From: Flectonema sp. DT1601
Taxonomy: Eukaryota; Euglenozoa; Diplonemea; Diplonemida; Diplonemidae
Direction: 5' to 3'
NCBI GenBank assembly: GCA_964019425.1
Contig: OZ025801.1
Span: 124,001-188,000 of the forward strand
Length of the DNA stretch: 64,000 nt
The notes under the pieces are model-generated. The model did no database searches and was not told the DNA's origin. It was given only the letters and a program-made list of their open reading frames with translations. Positions 10,515 through 20,141 of the stretch are shown piece by piece (the first letter of the stretch is position 1; each line of letters starts with the position of its first letter). The position numbers and the translations under genes were made by a program.

Positions 10515-12425
10515 AATGATAACATTGTTTATTCTTTTTTTTTTTTTTTTTTTATTCTTTTTATTTATTTTAAAAAGAAAAAAAAATGGAAAATAGAAAT
10601 TAGTCAACAAAGTCGAACGATAAAAAAAAACAATGATAACATTGTTTATTCTTTTTTTTTATTTTTTTTATATTCTTTTTTATTAATTTTGAAAAAAAAA
10701 CAATCAGTTTAGCGTCTTGACCAGGACGGAAAATAGAAAGTAATCGACATAGTCGATCGATAAAAAAAAAACAATTGTGCGTTGATAGGCAAGGTGACCA
10801 ACCTTGACATTCTTTCTTTTCTCTCCTGTTGTGACAAACACAAAATACACACACAGCTTACAGTGTGTTCTTTGTGTATGTTTTCTTCAGGTGTGAGTAG
10901 TTTTTTTGTTCGTCCTGGTCAAGACGCTAAACTGATTGTTTTTTTTTTTTTTCAAATTAATAAAAAAGAATAAAAAAAAAAAAAAAAAAAGAATAAACAA
11001 TGTTATCATTGTTTTTTTTTTATCGTTCGACTTTGTCGACTAATTTCTATTTTCCGTTTCTTTTCTTTAAAAAATAAATAAAAAGAATTTAAAATAAAAA
11101 AAAGAATAAACAATGTTATCATTGTTTTTTTATCGATCGACTGAGTTGAATTTACCAGGTGAGATTTGGACTGTTAGCTTTTGGCTAAGGCCCTCCCTGA
11201 AGAGCAAGAACAAAAAAACTACTCACACCTGAAGAAAACATACACAAAGAACACACTGTAAGCTGTGTGTGTATTTTGTGTTTGTCACAACAGGAGAGAA
11301 AAGAAAGAATGTCAAGGTTGGTCACCTTGCCTATCAACGCACAACATTGGTGGTCTCTACTAGACCCTGAGTGATCCCACTGGATCTCTCATCGTTCATA
11401 GTACCCTGTGTGAAGTTATTAAATCAAAGGTAAACTATGAACTACAAATGACTTAGCCTGTTATTATAATGCCACAGGCAGGCCCTGCATTCAGCAACTA
11501 TCCAGCAGTGCTTGGATGTCCTGATCTTCTTCTAAAAAAAAGAAAGAAAAACAAGACCCAGAAGTACTAAACTGCTTTCCTTCTTGCTGCCCAGGAGTTT
11601 CTGACCAGAACTAATAGAAAATAAAAAGTAGATGGGAAACAATAAAAAGTAAAATGGATATAACTGAAGTTAAACAAGACAAATGAAGTAACAGACCAGA
11701 ACAGAAAGAGGATTGTAATAGAAGATTACAAATAAAAAAATGCAAGTATCAACACATAATCAAGATACACCAGCAGCTAACAAACAACATAAAATTGAAG
11801 ATCAGTTGCCAGAGTATTTCAACCATGGTAGAATACTCGCCCCTCTGGCAGGGATTATCCCAGACTTGTCCTTTAATCTAGTTGGACACCATGGCTTACA
11901 ACCCTTCCAGAGGGAAGCACCATTATGACTTCTATTTTTTTTCTTCAAGAAAATCATAAGGTGGGAACAAAGAAAATGCTAAGAGGAACCCCTTATTAAC
12001 ACCTAAGACATCTAAACTGCAGAATTTCGATAAAGTGGGAAGTAACGGACTGGGAGCTTTTGGCTCCTGCCCTATTCCCGATGGAAACTTTCTTTTTTTT
12101 TTTTTTTTTTTTAACAGGCCCAAAGGGCGACAATGATGGTTGCTGACCAAGGAATAATATTCAAATGAATTTTCGTTTCAAAGAAACGAACAGAATTAAG
12201 AGAGAGGCAGAGAAAAAAAAAAAAAAAGAAAGAAAAGAAAAAAAAATATGAAGAGGAAATAATCAAACATGAAAAAATAAAAAAAAGAAAAAATAAAATA
12301 TAAATAAAAAACGTTGTATGAAAAAGGGAAAAAAAGAAAAAAAAAAAAAAAAAAAAGACCAGAAAAGGAAAGAGAAAATGAAAAGGTATAATATTATTGT
12401 GGGGATATGAGGATAGCAGGGAAAT

Positions 12426-12460
<35 letters not shown>

Positions 12461-12963
12461 TTATTATTTAAAAAAAAAAGGAAACAATCAGTTTAGCGTC
12501 TCGATCAGGACGGAAAATAGAAATTAATCGACATAGTCGATCGATAGAAAAAAACAATGATAACATTGTTTATTCTTTTTTTTTTTTTTTTTTTTTAAAT
12601 CCTTTTAATTATTTTAAAGAAAAAACAATCAGTTAAGCGTCTTGACCAGGACGGAAAATAGAAATTAATCGACATAGTCGATCGATAAAAAAAAAAAACA
12701 ATGATAACATTGTTTATTCTTTTTTTTTAATTTTTTTTATTTTTTTTTTTTTTTTTTATTAATTTTGAAAAAAAAAAACAATCAGTTTAGCGTCTTGACC
12801 AGGACGGAAGATAGAAAGTGATCGACATAGTCGATCGATAAAAAAACAATGATAACATTGTTTATTCTTTTTTTTTTTATTTTAAATTCTTTTTATTTAT
12901 TTTTTAAAGAAAAAAAAAACGGAAAATAGAAATTAGTCGACAAAGTCAAACGATAAAAAAAAA
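10515..12963. repeat. 2.45-kb direct tandem duplication, copy 2
   Basis: Near-perfect copy of 8066-10514 at a 2449-bp offset. Differences are confined to a few bases near the right edge, for example the GTCGAACG/GTCAAACG variant near 12945. After it the array continues with new units, so the duplication broke inside an array unit, as expected for unequal exchange between array blocks. Confidence 0.85.
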
Positions 12964-13280
12964 CAATGATAACATTGTTTATTCTTTTTTTTGTATTTTT
13001 TTTATATTCTTTTTTATTAATTTTGAAAAAAAAACAATCAGTTTAGCGTCTTGACCAGGACGGAAAATAGAAAGTGATCGACATAGTCGATCGATAAAAA
13101 AACAATGATAACATTGTTTATTCTTTTTTTTTTTTTTAAATTCTTTTTATTTATTTTTTTTTTTTTAAAGAAAAAAATGGAAAATAGAAATTAGTCGACA
13201 AAGTCGAACGATAAAAAAAAACAATGATAACATTGTTTATTCTTTTTTTTTATTTTAAATTCTTTTTATTTATTTTTTAA
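12964..13280 (+). repeat. Forward palindrome array block
   Basis: Continuation of the A/T-rich array: further units with the AACAATGATAACATTGTT hairpin, CGTCTTGACCAGGACG and GTCGAC/ATCGAC variants. The block ends abruptly at about 13280 against the CTTAG-hairpin block. Confidence 0.8.
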
Positions 13281-13282
13281 AC

Positions 13283-13675
13283 TAGCTTATGCCCAATGCA
13301 CTAACAGGTCATTCCCTCACACTCAGATCAAAAAATCAAAGTTCAGAGTGCATCTTAGCATGAATGAGAGAAATTTCTCATCGCTTTTTTTTGAACAAAA
13401 GGGATAGAAGAGGGGATAGAAAACGAACATAACAATAAAATTCTAAGTGAGAAACACTTAGCAGAAACACTTAGCAGCTTTTAAGGAGCTGAAAAGCAAA
13501 AAAAAAATCTAAGTGAGAAACACTTAGTAGAAACAATTTGTAGCTATTTAAAGCTGAAAATAAAAAAATAAAAATTTTCTAAGTGAGAAATACTTAGCAA
13601 CTTTTAGAACAAACATTTCAGTAAATAACCTGTAATGATTAAACCATTACAGGTTTGATGCCAAGACTGACAAGG
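13283..13675 (+). repeat. CTAAGTG-hairpin repeat block
   Basis: Contains four near-copies of the perfect stem-loop CTAAGTGAGAAACACTTAG, or its ATACTTAG variant, and a 9-bp stem CCTGTAATG/CATTACAGG around 13630-13653. The first ~185 bp recur at 14641-14826 and the whole block recurs inverted at 23877-24290. No coding potential. Confidence 0.75.
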
Positions 13676-14640
13676 ACTGAGTTGAATTTACCAGGTGAGA
13701 TTTGGACTGTTAGCTTTTGGCTAAGGCCCTCCCTGAAGAGCAAGAACAAAAAAACTACTCACACCTGAAGAAAACATACACAAAGAACACACTGTAAGCT
13801 GTGTGTGTATTTTGTGTTTGTCACAACAGGAGAGAAAAGAAAGAATGTCAAGGTTGGTCACCTTGCCTATCAACGCACAACATTGGTGGTCTCTACTAGA
13901 CCCTGAGTGATCCCACTGGATCTCTCATCGTTCATAGTACCTATGTGAAGTTATAAAATCAAAGGTAAACTATGAACTACAAATGACTTAGCCTGTTATT
14001 ATAATGCCACAGGCAGGCCCTGCATTCAGCAACTATCCAGCAGTGCTTGGAAGTCCTGATCTTCTTCTAAAAAAAAAGAAAGAAAAACAAAACTGTAGCT
14101 AGGATCACTCAGGATCAACAGACTACCAATGCTACCTGTTGTACTTGCTCACTATGGGGGGTGATGCCAAACACCCAGAAGTACTAAACTGCTTTCCTTC
14201 TTGCTGCCCAGGAGTTTCTGACCAGAACTAATAGAAAATAAAAAGTAGATGGGAAACAATAAAAAGTAAAATGGATATAACTGAAGTTAAACAAGACAAA
14301 TGAAGTAACAGACCAGAACAGAAAGAGGATTGTAATAGAAGATTACAAATAAAAAAATGCAAGTATCAACACATAATCAAGATACACCAGCAGCTAACAA
14401 ACAACATAAAATTGAAGATCAGTTGCCAGAGTATTTCAACCATGGTAGAATACTCGCCCCTCTGGCAGGGATTATCCCAGACTTGTCCTTTAATCTAGTT
14501 GGACACCATGGCTTACAACCCTTCCAGAGGGAAGCACCATTATGACTTCTATTTTTTTTCTTCAAGAAAATCATAAGGTGGGAACAAAGAAAATGCTAAG
14601 AGGAACCCCTTATTAACACCTAAGACATCTAAACTGCAGC
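13676..14640 (+). repeat. Hairpin-chain repeat, third forward copy (fuller version)
   Basis: Same family as 8690-9715 but with about 85 extra bases (about 14092-14175), which include the pair GGGTG/CACCC and a run CTATGGGGGG. The inverted copies at 22-25 kb also carry this segment, so it is the ancestral form and the two tandem copies have lost it. The right end is fused to the CTAAGTG-hairpin block at 14641. Confidence 0.8.
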
Positions 14641-14826
14641 CCAGCTTATGCCCAATGCACTAACAGGTCATTCCCTCACACTCAGATCAAAAAATCAAAG
14701 TTCAGAGTGCATCTTAGCATGAATGAGAGAAATTTCTCATCGCTTTTTTTGAACAAAAGGGATAGAAGAGGGGATAGAAAACGAACATAACAATAAAATT
14801 CTAAGTGAGAAACACTTAGCAGAAAC

Positions 14827-16207
14827 GTGTCGATTACTTTCTATTTTCCGTCCTGGTCAAGACGCTAAACTGATTGTTTTTTTTTTCAAAATAAAAAAAA
14901 ATATTAAAAAAAAAATAAAAAAAAAAGAATAAACAATGTTATCATTGTTTTTTTTTATCGTTCGACTTTGTTGACTAATTTCTATTTTCCGTTTTTTTTT
15001 CTTTAAAAAATAAATAAAAAGAATTTAAAATAAAATAAAAAAAAGAATAAACAATGTTATCATTGTTTTTTTATCGATCGACTATGTCGATCACTTTCTA
15101 TTTTCCGTCCTGGTCAAGACGCTAAACTGATTGTTTTTTTTTCAAAATTAATAAAAAAGAATATAAAAAAATACAAAAAAAAGAATAAACAATGTTATCA
15201 TTGTTTTTTTTTATCGTTCGACTTTGTCGACTAATTTCTATTTTCCGTTTTTTTTTTCTTTAAAAAATAATTAAAAAGAATTTAAAATAAAAAAAAAGAA
15301 TAAACAATGTTATCATTGTTTTTTTTTATCGATCGACTATGTCGATTACTTTCTATTTTCCGTCCTGGTCAAGACGCTAAACTGATTGTTTTTTTTTCAA
15401 AATTAATAAAAAAGAATATAAAAAAATACAAAAAAAAGAATAAACAATGTTATCATTGTTTTTTTTTATCGTTCGACTTTGTCGACTAATTTCTATTTTC
15501 CGTTTTTTTTTTCTTTAAAAAATAATTAAAAAGAATTTAAAATAAAAAAAAAGAATAAACAATGTTATCATTGTTTTTTTTTATCGATCGACTATGTCGA
15601 TTACTTTCTATTTTCCGTCCTGGTCAAGACGCTAAACTGATTGTTTTTTTTTCAAAATTAATAAAAAGAATATAAAAAAAATAAAAAAAAAAGAATAAAC
15701 AATGTTATCATTGTTTTTTTTTATCGTTCGACTTTGTTGACTAATTTCTATTTTCCATTTTTTTTTCTTTTTAAAAATAAATAAAAAGAATTAAAAAAAA
15801 AAAAAAAAAAAAGAATAAACAATGTTATCATTGTTTTTTTTATCGATCGACTATGTCGATTACTTTCTATTTTCCGTCCTGGTCAGGACGCTAAACTGAT
15901 TGTTTTTCTTTAAAAATAAATAAAAAGAATAAAAAAAAAAAAAAAAGGAATAAACAATGTTATCATTGTTTTTTTTATCGATCGACTATGTCGATTACTT
16001 TCTATTTTCCGTCCTGGTCAAGACGCTAAACTGATTGTTTTTTCTTTAAAATAATTAAAAGGATTTAAAAAAAAAAAAAAAAAAAAAAAAGAATAAACAA
16101 TGTTATCATTGTTTTTTTTTTCTATCGATCGACTATGTCGATTAATTTCTATTTTCCGTCCTGGTCAAGACGCTAAACTGATTGTTTCCTTTTTTTAAAT
16201 AATAAAT

Positions 16208-16215
<8 letters not shown>
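14827..16215 (-). repeat. Reverse-oriented palindrome array (about ten units)
   Basis: Largest block of the A/T-rich array, here in reverse orientation: alternating ~110- and ~140-bp units, each with AACAATGTTATCATTGTT, CGTCCTGGTCAAGACG and ATCGACTATGTCGAT. Two neighbouring stretches (about 15175-15425 and 15425-15680) are almost identical ~250-bp dimers, showing recent dimer-wise amplification. No genes. Confidence 0.85.
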
Positions 16216-16238
<23 letters not shown>

Positions 16239-16715
16239 ATCTCCCTGCTATCCCTCATATCCCCACAATAATATTATACCTTTTCATTTTCTCTTTCCTT
16301 TTCTGGTCTTTTTTTTTTTTTTTTCTTTTTTTTTTCCTTTTTCATACAACGTTTTTTATTTATATATATTTTTTTTTTTTTTTTTTTTTTCATGTTTGAT
16401 TATTTCCTCTTCATATTTTTTTTTTCTTTTCTTTCTTTCTTTTTTTTTTTTTTCTCTGCCTCTCTCTTAATTCTGTTCGTTTCTTTGAAACGAAAATTCA
16501 TTTGAATATTATTCCTTGGTCAGCAACCATCATTGTCGCCCTTTGGGCCTGTTAAAAAAAATAAAAAATAAAAAGAAAGTTTACACCGGGAATAGGGCAG
16601 GAGCCAAAAGCTCCCAGTCCGTTACTTCCCACTTTATCGAAATTCCTTCAGGGAGGGCCTTAGCCAAAAGCTAACAGTCCAAATCTCACCTGGAAATTCA
16701 ACTCACATTGTTTAT
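16216..16715 (-). repeat. Reverse copy of the hairpin-chain tail
   Basis: Inverted copy of the stretch seen at 9590-9985 (T-rich/A-rich tract, TCGTTTC...GAAACGA hairpin, GGAGC/GCTCC hairpin), fused near 16645 to the inverted start of the chain (TTAGCCAAAAGCTAA). The fusion shows an internal deletion of the repeat. Confidence 0.75.
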
Positions 16716-17089
16716 TCTTTTTTTTTAATTTAAATTCTTTTTATTTATTTTTTAAAGAAAAAAAACGGAAAATAGAAATTAGTCGACAAAGTCGAACGAT
16801 AAAAAAAAACAATGATAACATTGTTTATTCTTTTTTTTGTATTTTTTTATATTCTTTTTTATTAATTTTGAAAAAAAAACAATCAGTTTAGCGTCTTGAC
16901 CAGGACGGAAAATAGAAAGTGATCGACATAGTCGATCGATAAAAAAACAATGATAACATTGTTTATTCTTTTTTTTTATTTTAAATTCTTTTTATTTATT
17001 TTTTAAAGAAAAAAAAACGGAAAATAGAAATTAGTCAACAAAGTCGAACGATAAAAAAAAAACAATGATAACATTGTTTATTCTTTTTT
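16716..17089 (+). repeat. Forward palindrome array block
   Basis: About three forward units of the A/T-rich palindrome array. It is interrupted at 17090 by the insertion of a terminal-inverted-repeat element and resumes after 18268 with the same orientation. Confidence 0.8.
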
Positions 17090-17216
17090 GGGAAAACCCC
17101 TAATTCCACAAAAATAGTTTGCGAAATCGCCAACTCATCACAAAAATTTTAACCGCTCGAAACAACCCAACATGACGGGAAAATTTTCAGAATTTTCGGA
17201 GCTCCGGTTTATTATT

Positions 17217-17275
17217 GGTTATGACCGCCGAATCATGACCCGGAGGTCTCGGGTTCGAACCCCGTGACATCCTTT
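17217..17275 (+). other. tRNA-like 3' half (perfect T-arm/B box) inside the element
   Basis: GGGTTCGAACCCC forms a T-stem with a TTCGAAC loop and matches the pol III B-box consensus; it is followed after 8 bases by a run of seven T, a typical pol III stop. A candidate anticodon-like hairpin (CCG...CGG) precedes it, but I cannot fold a full cloverleaf, so this is a tRNA-like relic and not a tRNA gene. Confidence 0.45.
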
Positions 17276-17614
17276 TTTTCTCTTTTTCGTAATGACGGAA
17301 AATGTGACCAAAACATAGTCAAAGGGCGGATTCATCACCCACTGGTCGAGTTGAGACATATTCCCGTTGCAATAAATCACCAAGCCCCCTCCCGTGTGAT
17401 CGATCACTTTAAAATGTTACTGTGCAGTTCACCAGTGAGACTAAGACCTCCAACCAAAATTCACCAGACTTCAAGCAGCATTCCAAATTAGGTAATTTTT
17501 GTCAGACACATTCTGACCATCGAGAACAGAAATTCTCACGTTAGTAAAAGCTTGACCTTTAGAAATGTGATCCTCATCATCGATTTAGGTTCGTGACTTA
17601 GAAGCCTTAGTCAA

Positions 17615-17956
17615 TGTGGCCCTCCTCCCAGCCAAACTCCCCACCTGACTGGTGTCTATAAACGAGGGGTCGAGCCGAAGCCCGTTTGTCGCTGGAATCG
17701 GAAAAGCTACGAGTCCGAAAGGACCCTAACCTCCGAAGAGGCAGCTGCCGTTCCCCCATCATTGGATAATAGTAAAGCGACGATAAGAGTTGGTAAACCT
17801 CCCACCTATAACTACACCCGACTAGAGTCAAACTCAACAGGGTCTTCTTTCCCCGCTGACAGTTTCAAGTCCGTTCCCTTGACTGCTGTTTCGCCAGATA
17901 GTAGGTAGGGACAGAAGGAATCTCATTAGTCCATTCATGCGCGTCTTTAATTAGAA

Positions 17957-17988
<32 letters not shown>

Positions 17989-17990
17989 CA
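17615..17990 (-). rRNA. 28S (LSU) rRNA fragment, antisense, domain IV/V region
   Basis: Read on the - strand from 17990 this contains the highly conserved LSU core ACTCTCTTAAGGTAGCCAAA, then TGCCTCGTC, GACGCGCATGAATGGA, GAGATTCC, CTGTCCCTA, TACTATCTGGCGAAAC, CAAGGGAACGGACTTG, CAGCGGGGAAAGAAGACCCT and GTTGAGTTTGACTCTAGTC. The same stretch is the classical R2 insertion region of 28S. Past about 17800 (toward lower coordinates) a variable region follows, and GGTGGGGAGTTTGGCTGGG near 17630 is again conserved-looking. Similarity may continue to about 17470. It is a fragment within a transposable element, so it is a captured and probably non-functional rRNA piece. Confidence 0.85.
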
Positions 17991-18011
17991 GTTGCAAATT
18001 TGTTTTTTCAG

Positions 18012-18145
18012 GTTGGACTTTGTACGGAACGGACAGGCTTTTATTAGGGGTTCCCCCCCTTGGGGGGGGTTGGGGGGGGGGCTTGCGTCCCGCCAAGAAT
18101 TTGGCGGACGCAAGCCACCCTTGCACTCTTCCCAGCTTGGTAGGC
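18012..18145 (+). repeat. GC-rich palindromic module, copy 1
   Basis: Starts GGTTGGACTTTGTACGG and contains a C-run/G-run pair (CCCCCCCTTGGGGGGG) followed by the stem GCTTGCGTCCCGCCAAG/TTTGGCGGACGCAAGC, then TTGCACTCTTCCCAGCTT. The same module occurs three more times in the 18504-19340 element. It contrasts strongly with the A/T-rich surroundings. Confidence 0.75.
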
Positions 18146-18268
18146 TAAAAAACAAAAAACCCGCCGCAAGCCAAATCTTTGGGTCAAGTTCGAGTCCTGG
18201 TGGACAACTTTTTTTTGTAGGGAGTTGGCGATTTCGCAAACTATTTTTGTTGAATTAGAGGTTTTCCC

Positions 18269-18503
18269 TTTTTTTTTTTATTTTTTTTTTAATATTTTTT
18301 TTATTTTGAAAAAAAAAACAATCAGTTTAGCGTCTTGACCAGGACGGAAAATAGAAAGTAATCGACATAGTCGATCGATAAAAAAACAATGATAACATTG
18401 TTTATTCTTTTTTTTTATTTTAAATTCTTTTTATTTATTCTTTAAAGAAAAGAAACGGAAAATAGAAATTAGTCGACAAAGTCGAACGATAAAAAAAAAA
18501 AAA
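18269..18503 (+). repeat. Forward palindrome array block
   Basis: Resumption of the A/T-rich array between two inserted elements; about one and a half units, ending in ACGATAAAAA against the left end of the next element. Confidence 0.75.
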
Positions 18504-19340
18504 GGGTAAAGGGGTCTTTCCTACACAAATAGTTTCAGAACAGCCATTCATTACAAAATCCAAAATGGCTGTAAACCGTCCAGTTCGATCCTGGGTGAGG
18601 GCATTTTTTTTTTTCCTGGATTTTTTTTTTCAGGTTGGACTTTGTACGGGGGAGGTTGGCTTTTATTAGTGGCTCCCCCCCCTTGGGGGGGGTTGGGGGG
18701 GGGGCTTGCGTTCCGCCAAGAATTTGGCGGACGCAAGTCCCCCCCCTTGCACTCTTCCCCAGCTTAACATTAGTAGCAAACTTGTTTTTTGAGGTCGGAC
18801 TTTGTACGGGAGAGGTTGGCTTTTATTAGTGGCTCCCCCCCCTTGGGGGGGGTTGGGGGGGGGGCTTGCGTTCCGCCAAGAACTTGGCGGAACGCAAGTC
18901 CCCCCCTTGCACTCTTCCCAGCTTAATATCCATTAGTAGCAAATTTGTTTTTTGAGGTTGGACTTTGTATGGGACAGGCAGACTTTGTACGGGAGAGGTT
19001 GGCTTTTATTAGGGGCTCCCCCCCCTTGGGGGGGGTTGGGGGGGGGGCTTGCGTTCCGCCAAGTTCTTGGCGGAACGCAAGCCCCCCTTGCACTCTTCCC
19101 AGCTTAATACCCGTTCTGGGGTGAAAAAATCTGTTGAAAAAAAAATGACGTTGGTCGGGTTTGAGCCTGGGCATCGGGTATCCAAAGTCAGTGCTCCCTC
19201 CTCTGAACCACATCCGCTCTTAAATACAGCTGGGGGTCTCGATGCATCCCGTATATGGTTTTTCGGGCCCCCCAGCCATTTTGGATTTTGTAATAAACGC
19301 CCGTTCTGAAACTATTTGTGTAGTAAACGCTAGTTTGCCC
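18504..19340. mobile_element. 837-bp terminal-inverted-repeat element with three GC-rich palindromic modules
   Basis: Its ends are ~68-bp imperfect inverted repeats: GGGTAAAG, CTACACAAATAGTTTCAGAA and TTACAAAATCCAAAATGGCT appear at the left and in inverted form at the right. The TIR differs from that of the MULE family next door, but GGG ends and overall plan are similar. The interior has three tandem ~150-bp modules (from about 18632, 18791 and 18954), each with CTTTGTACGG, a C-run/G-run pair and a nearly perfect 17-bp stem GCTTGCGTTCCGCCAAG with its inverse. Two B-box-like segments (CAGTTCGATCCTGGG near 18580 and a diverged one near 19155) are present. No transposase. Flanking A runs hide any target duplication. 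Confidence 0.7.
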
Positions 19341-19795
19341 AAAAAAAAAAAAACATTGATAACATTGTTTATTCTTTTTTTTTTTTTTTTTTTTTTTATT
19401 CTTTTTTATTAAGTTTCAGTTTAGCGTCTTGACCAGGACGGAAAATAGAAAGTAATCGACATAGTCGATCGATAAAAAAAACAATGATAACATTGTTTAT
19501 TCTTTTTTTTTATTTTAAATTCTTTTTATTTATTCTTTAAAGAAAAGAAACAGAAAATAGAAATTAGTCGACAAAGTCGAACGATAAAAAAAAACAATGA
19601 TAACATTGTTTATTCTTTTTTTTTTTTTTTTTTTTATATTCTTTTTTATTAATTTTGAAAAAAAAAAAAAAACAATCAGTTTAGCGTCTTGACCAGGACG
19701 GAAAATAAAAAGTGATCGACATAGTCGATCGATAAAAAAACAATGATAACATTGTTTATTCTTTTTTTTATTTTAAATTCTTTTTATTTATTTTT
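19341..19795 (+). repeat. Forward palindrome array block
   Basis: About three and a half forward units of the A/T-rich array. The MULE at 19796 is inserted inside the TTCTTTTTATTTATTTTT tract of a unit, and the rest of that unit (TTTAAAGAAAA...CGGAAAATA) appears after 22281. Confidence 0.8.
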
Positions 19796-19906
19796 GGGAA
19801 AACCCCTAATTCCACAAAAATAGTTTGCGAAATCGCCAACTCATCACAAAAAAAAAAACGTCCCACCCCGATATGAATAAAAAGAGGAAAAAAACTTTTT
19901 TTTACA

Positions 19907-19979
19907 GCAACCCGTTAGTCGAGAGGTAGTACCTCCACCTTATATCCCAGAGGTACCCGGCTCGAATCCCGATACGACC
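19907..19979 (+). other. tRNA-like segment inside the MULE
   Basis: TAGTCGAGAGG fits a pol III A box and GGCTCGAATCC fits a B box with tRNA-like spacing (about 40 bp), and a T run follows. The T-stem has one mismatch (CCGG/CCCG) and the anticodon arm does not form a normal 7-base loop, so it is a tRNA-derived or tRNA-mimicking module and not a functional tRNA gene. Confidence 0.45.
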
Positions 19980-20141
19980 TTTTTATTTTTTACCCAAAAC
20001 CTGATGGAAAAAGAGAGCGTGACAAAGGCAATTCAAAATAAGACCAGACGTGGCAAAAGTGTCAAAACACATGCATATGGCAATCAGAGTTTTCTTTTTA
20101 GAGAGGGATAAACATTGTTGAACAAGTCAGTGGCCAGTAAG

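Larger units (their letters stand above)
17090..18268. mobile_element. Non-autonomous MULE-type element carrying a 28S rRNA fragment
   Basis: The ends are ~50-bp terminal inverted repeats (GGGAAAACCCCTAATTCCAC and on to GCGAAATCGCCAACTC) almost identical to those of the transposase-bearing element at 19796-22272. There is no transposase inside. The interior holds a tRNA-like B-box segment near the left end, about 370 bp or more of antisense 28S rRNA (17615-17990), and one copy of a GC-rich palindromic module (about 18012-18145). It lies within a T run of the A/T array; a 9-bp target duplication is possible (TTCTTTTTT against a T run, 8 of 9 matching) but cannot be confirmed in homopolymer. 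Confidence 0.75.

Noticed and set aside
17615-17990. Authentic rDNA locus
   Set aside because: Only a fragment of 28S is present, antisense to nothing else ribosomal, and it is enclosed by transposon TIRs.
19907-19979. Functional tRNA gene
   Set aside because: A and B boxes are present but the T-stem is mismatched and the anticodon arm does not give a 7-base loop.
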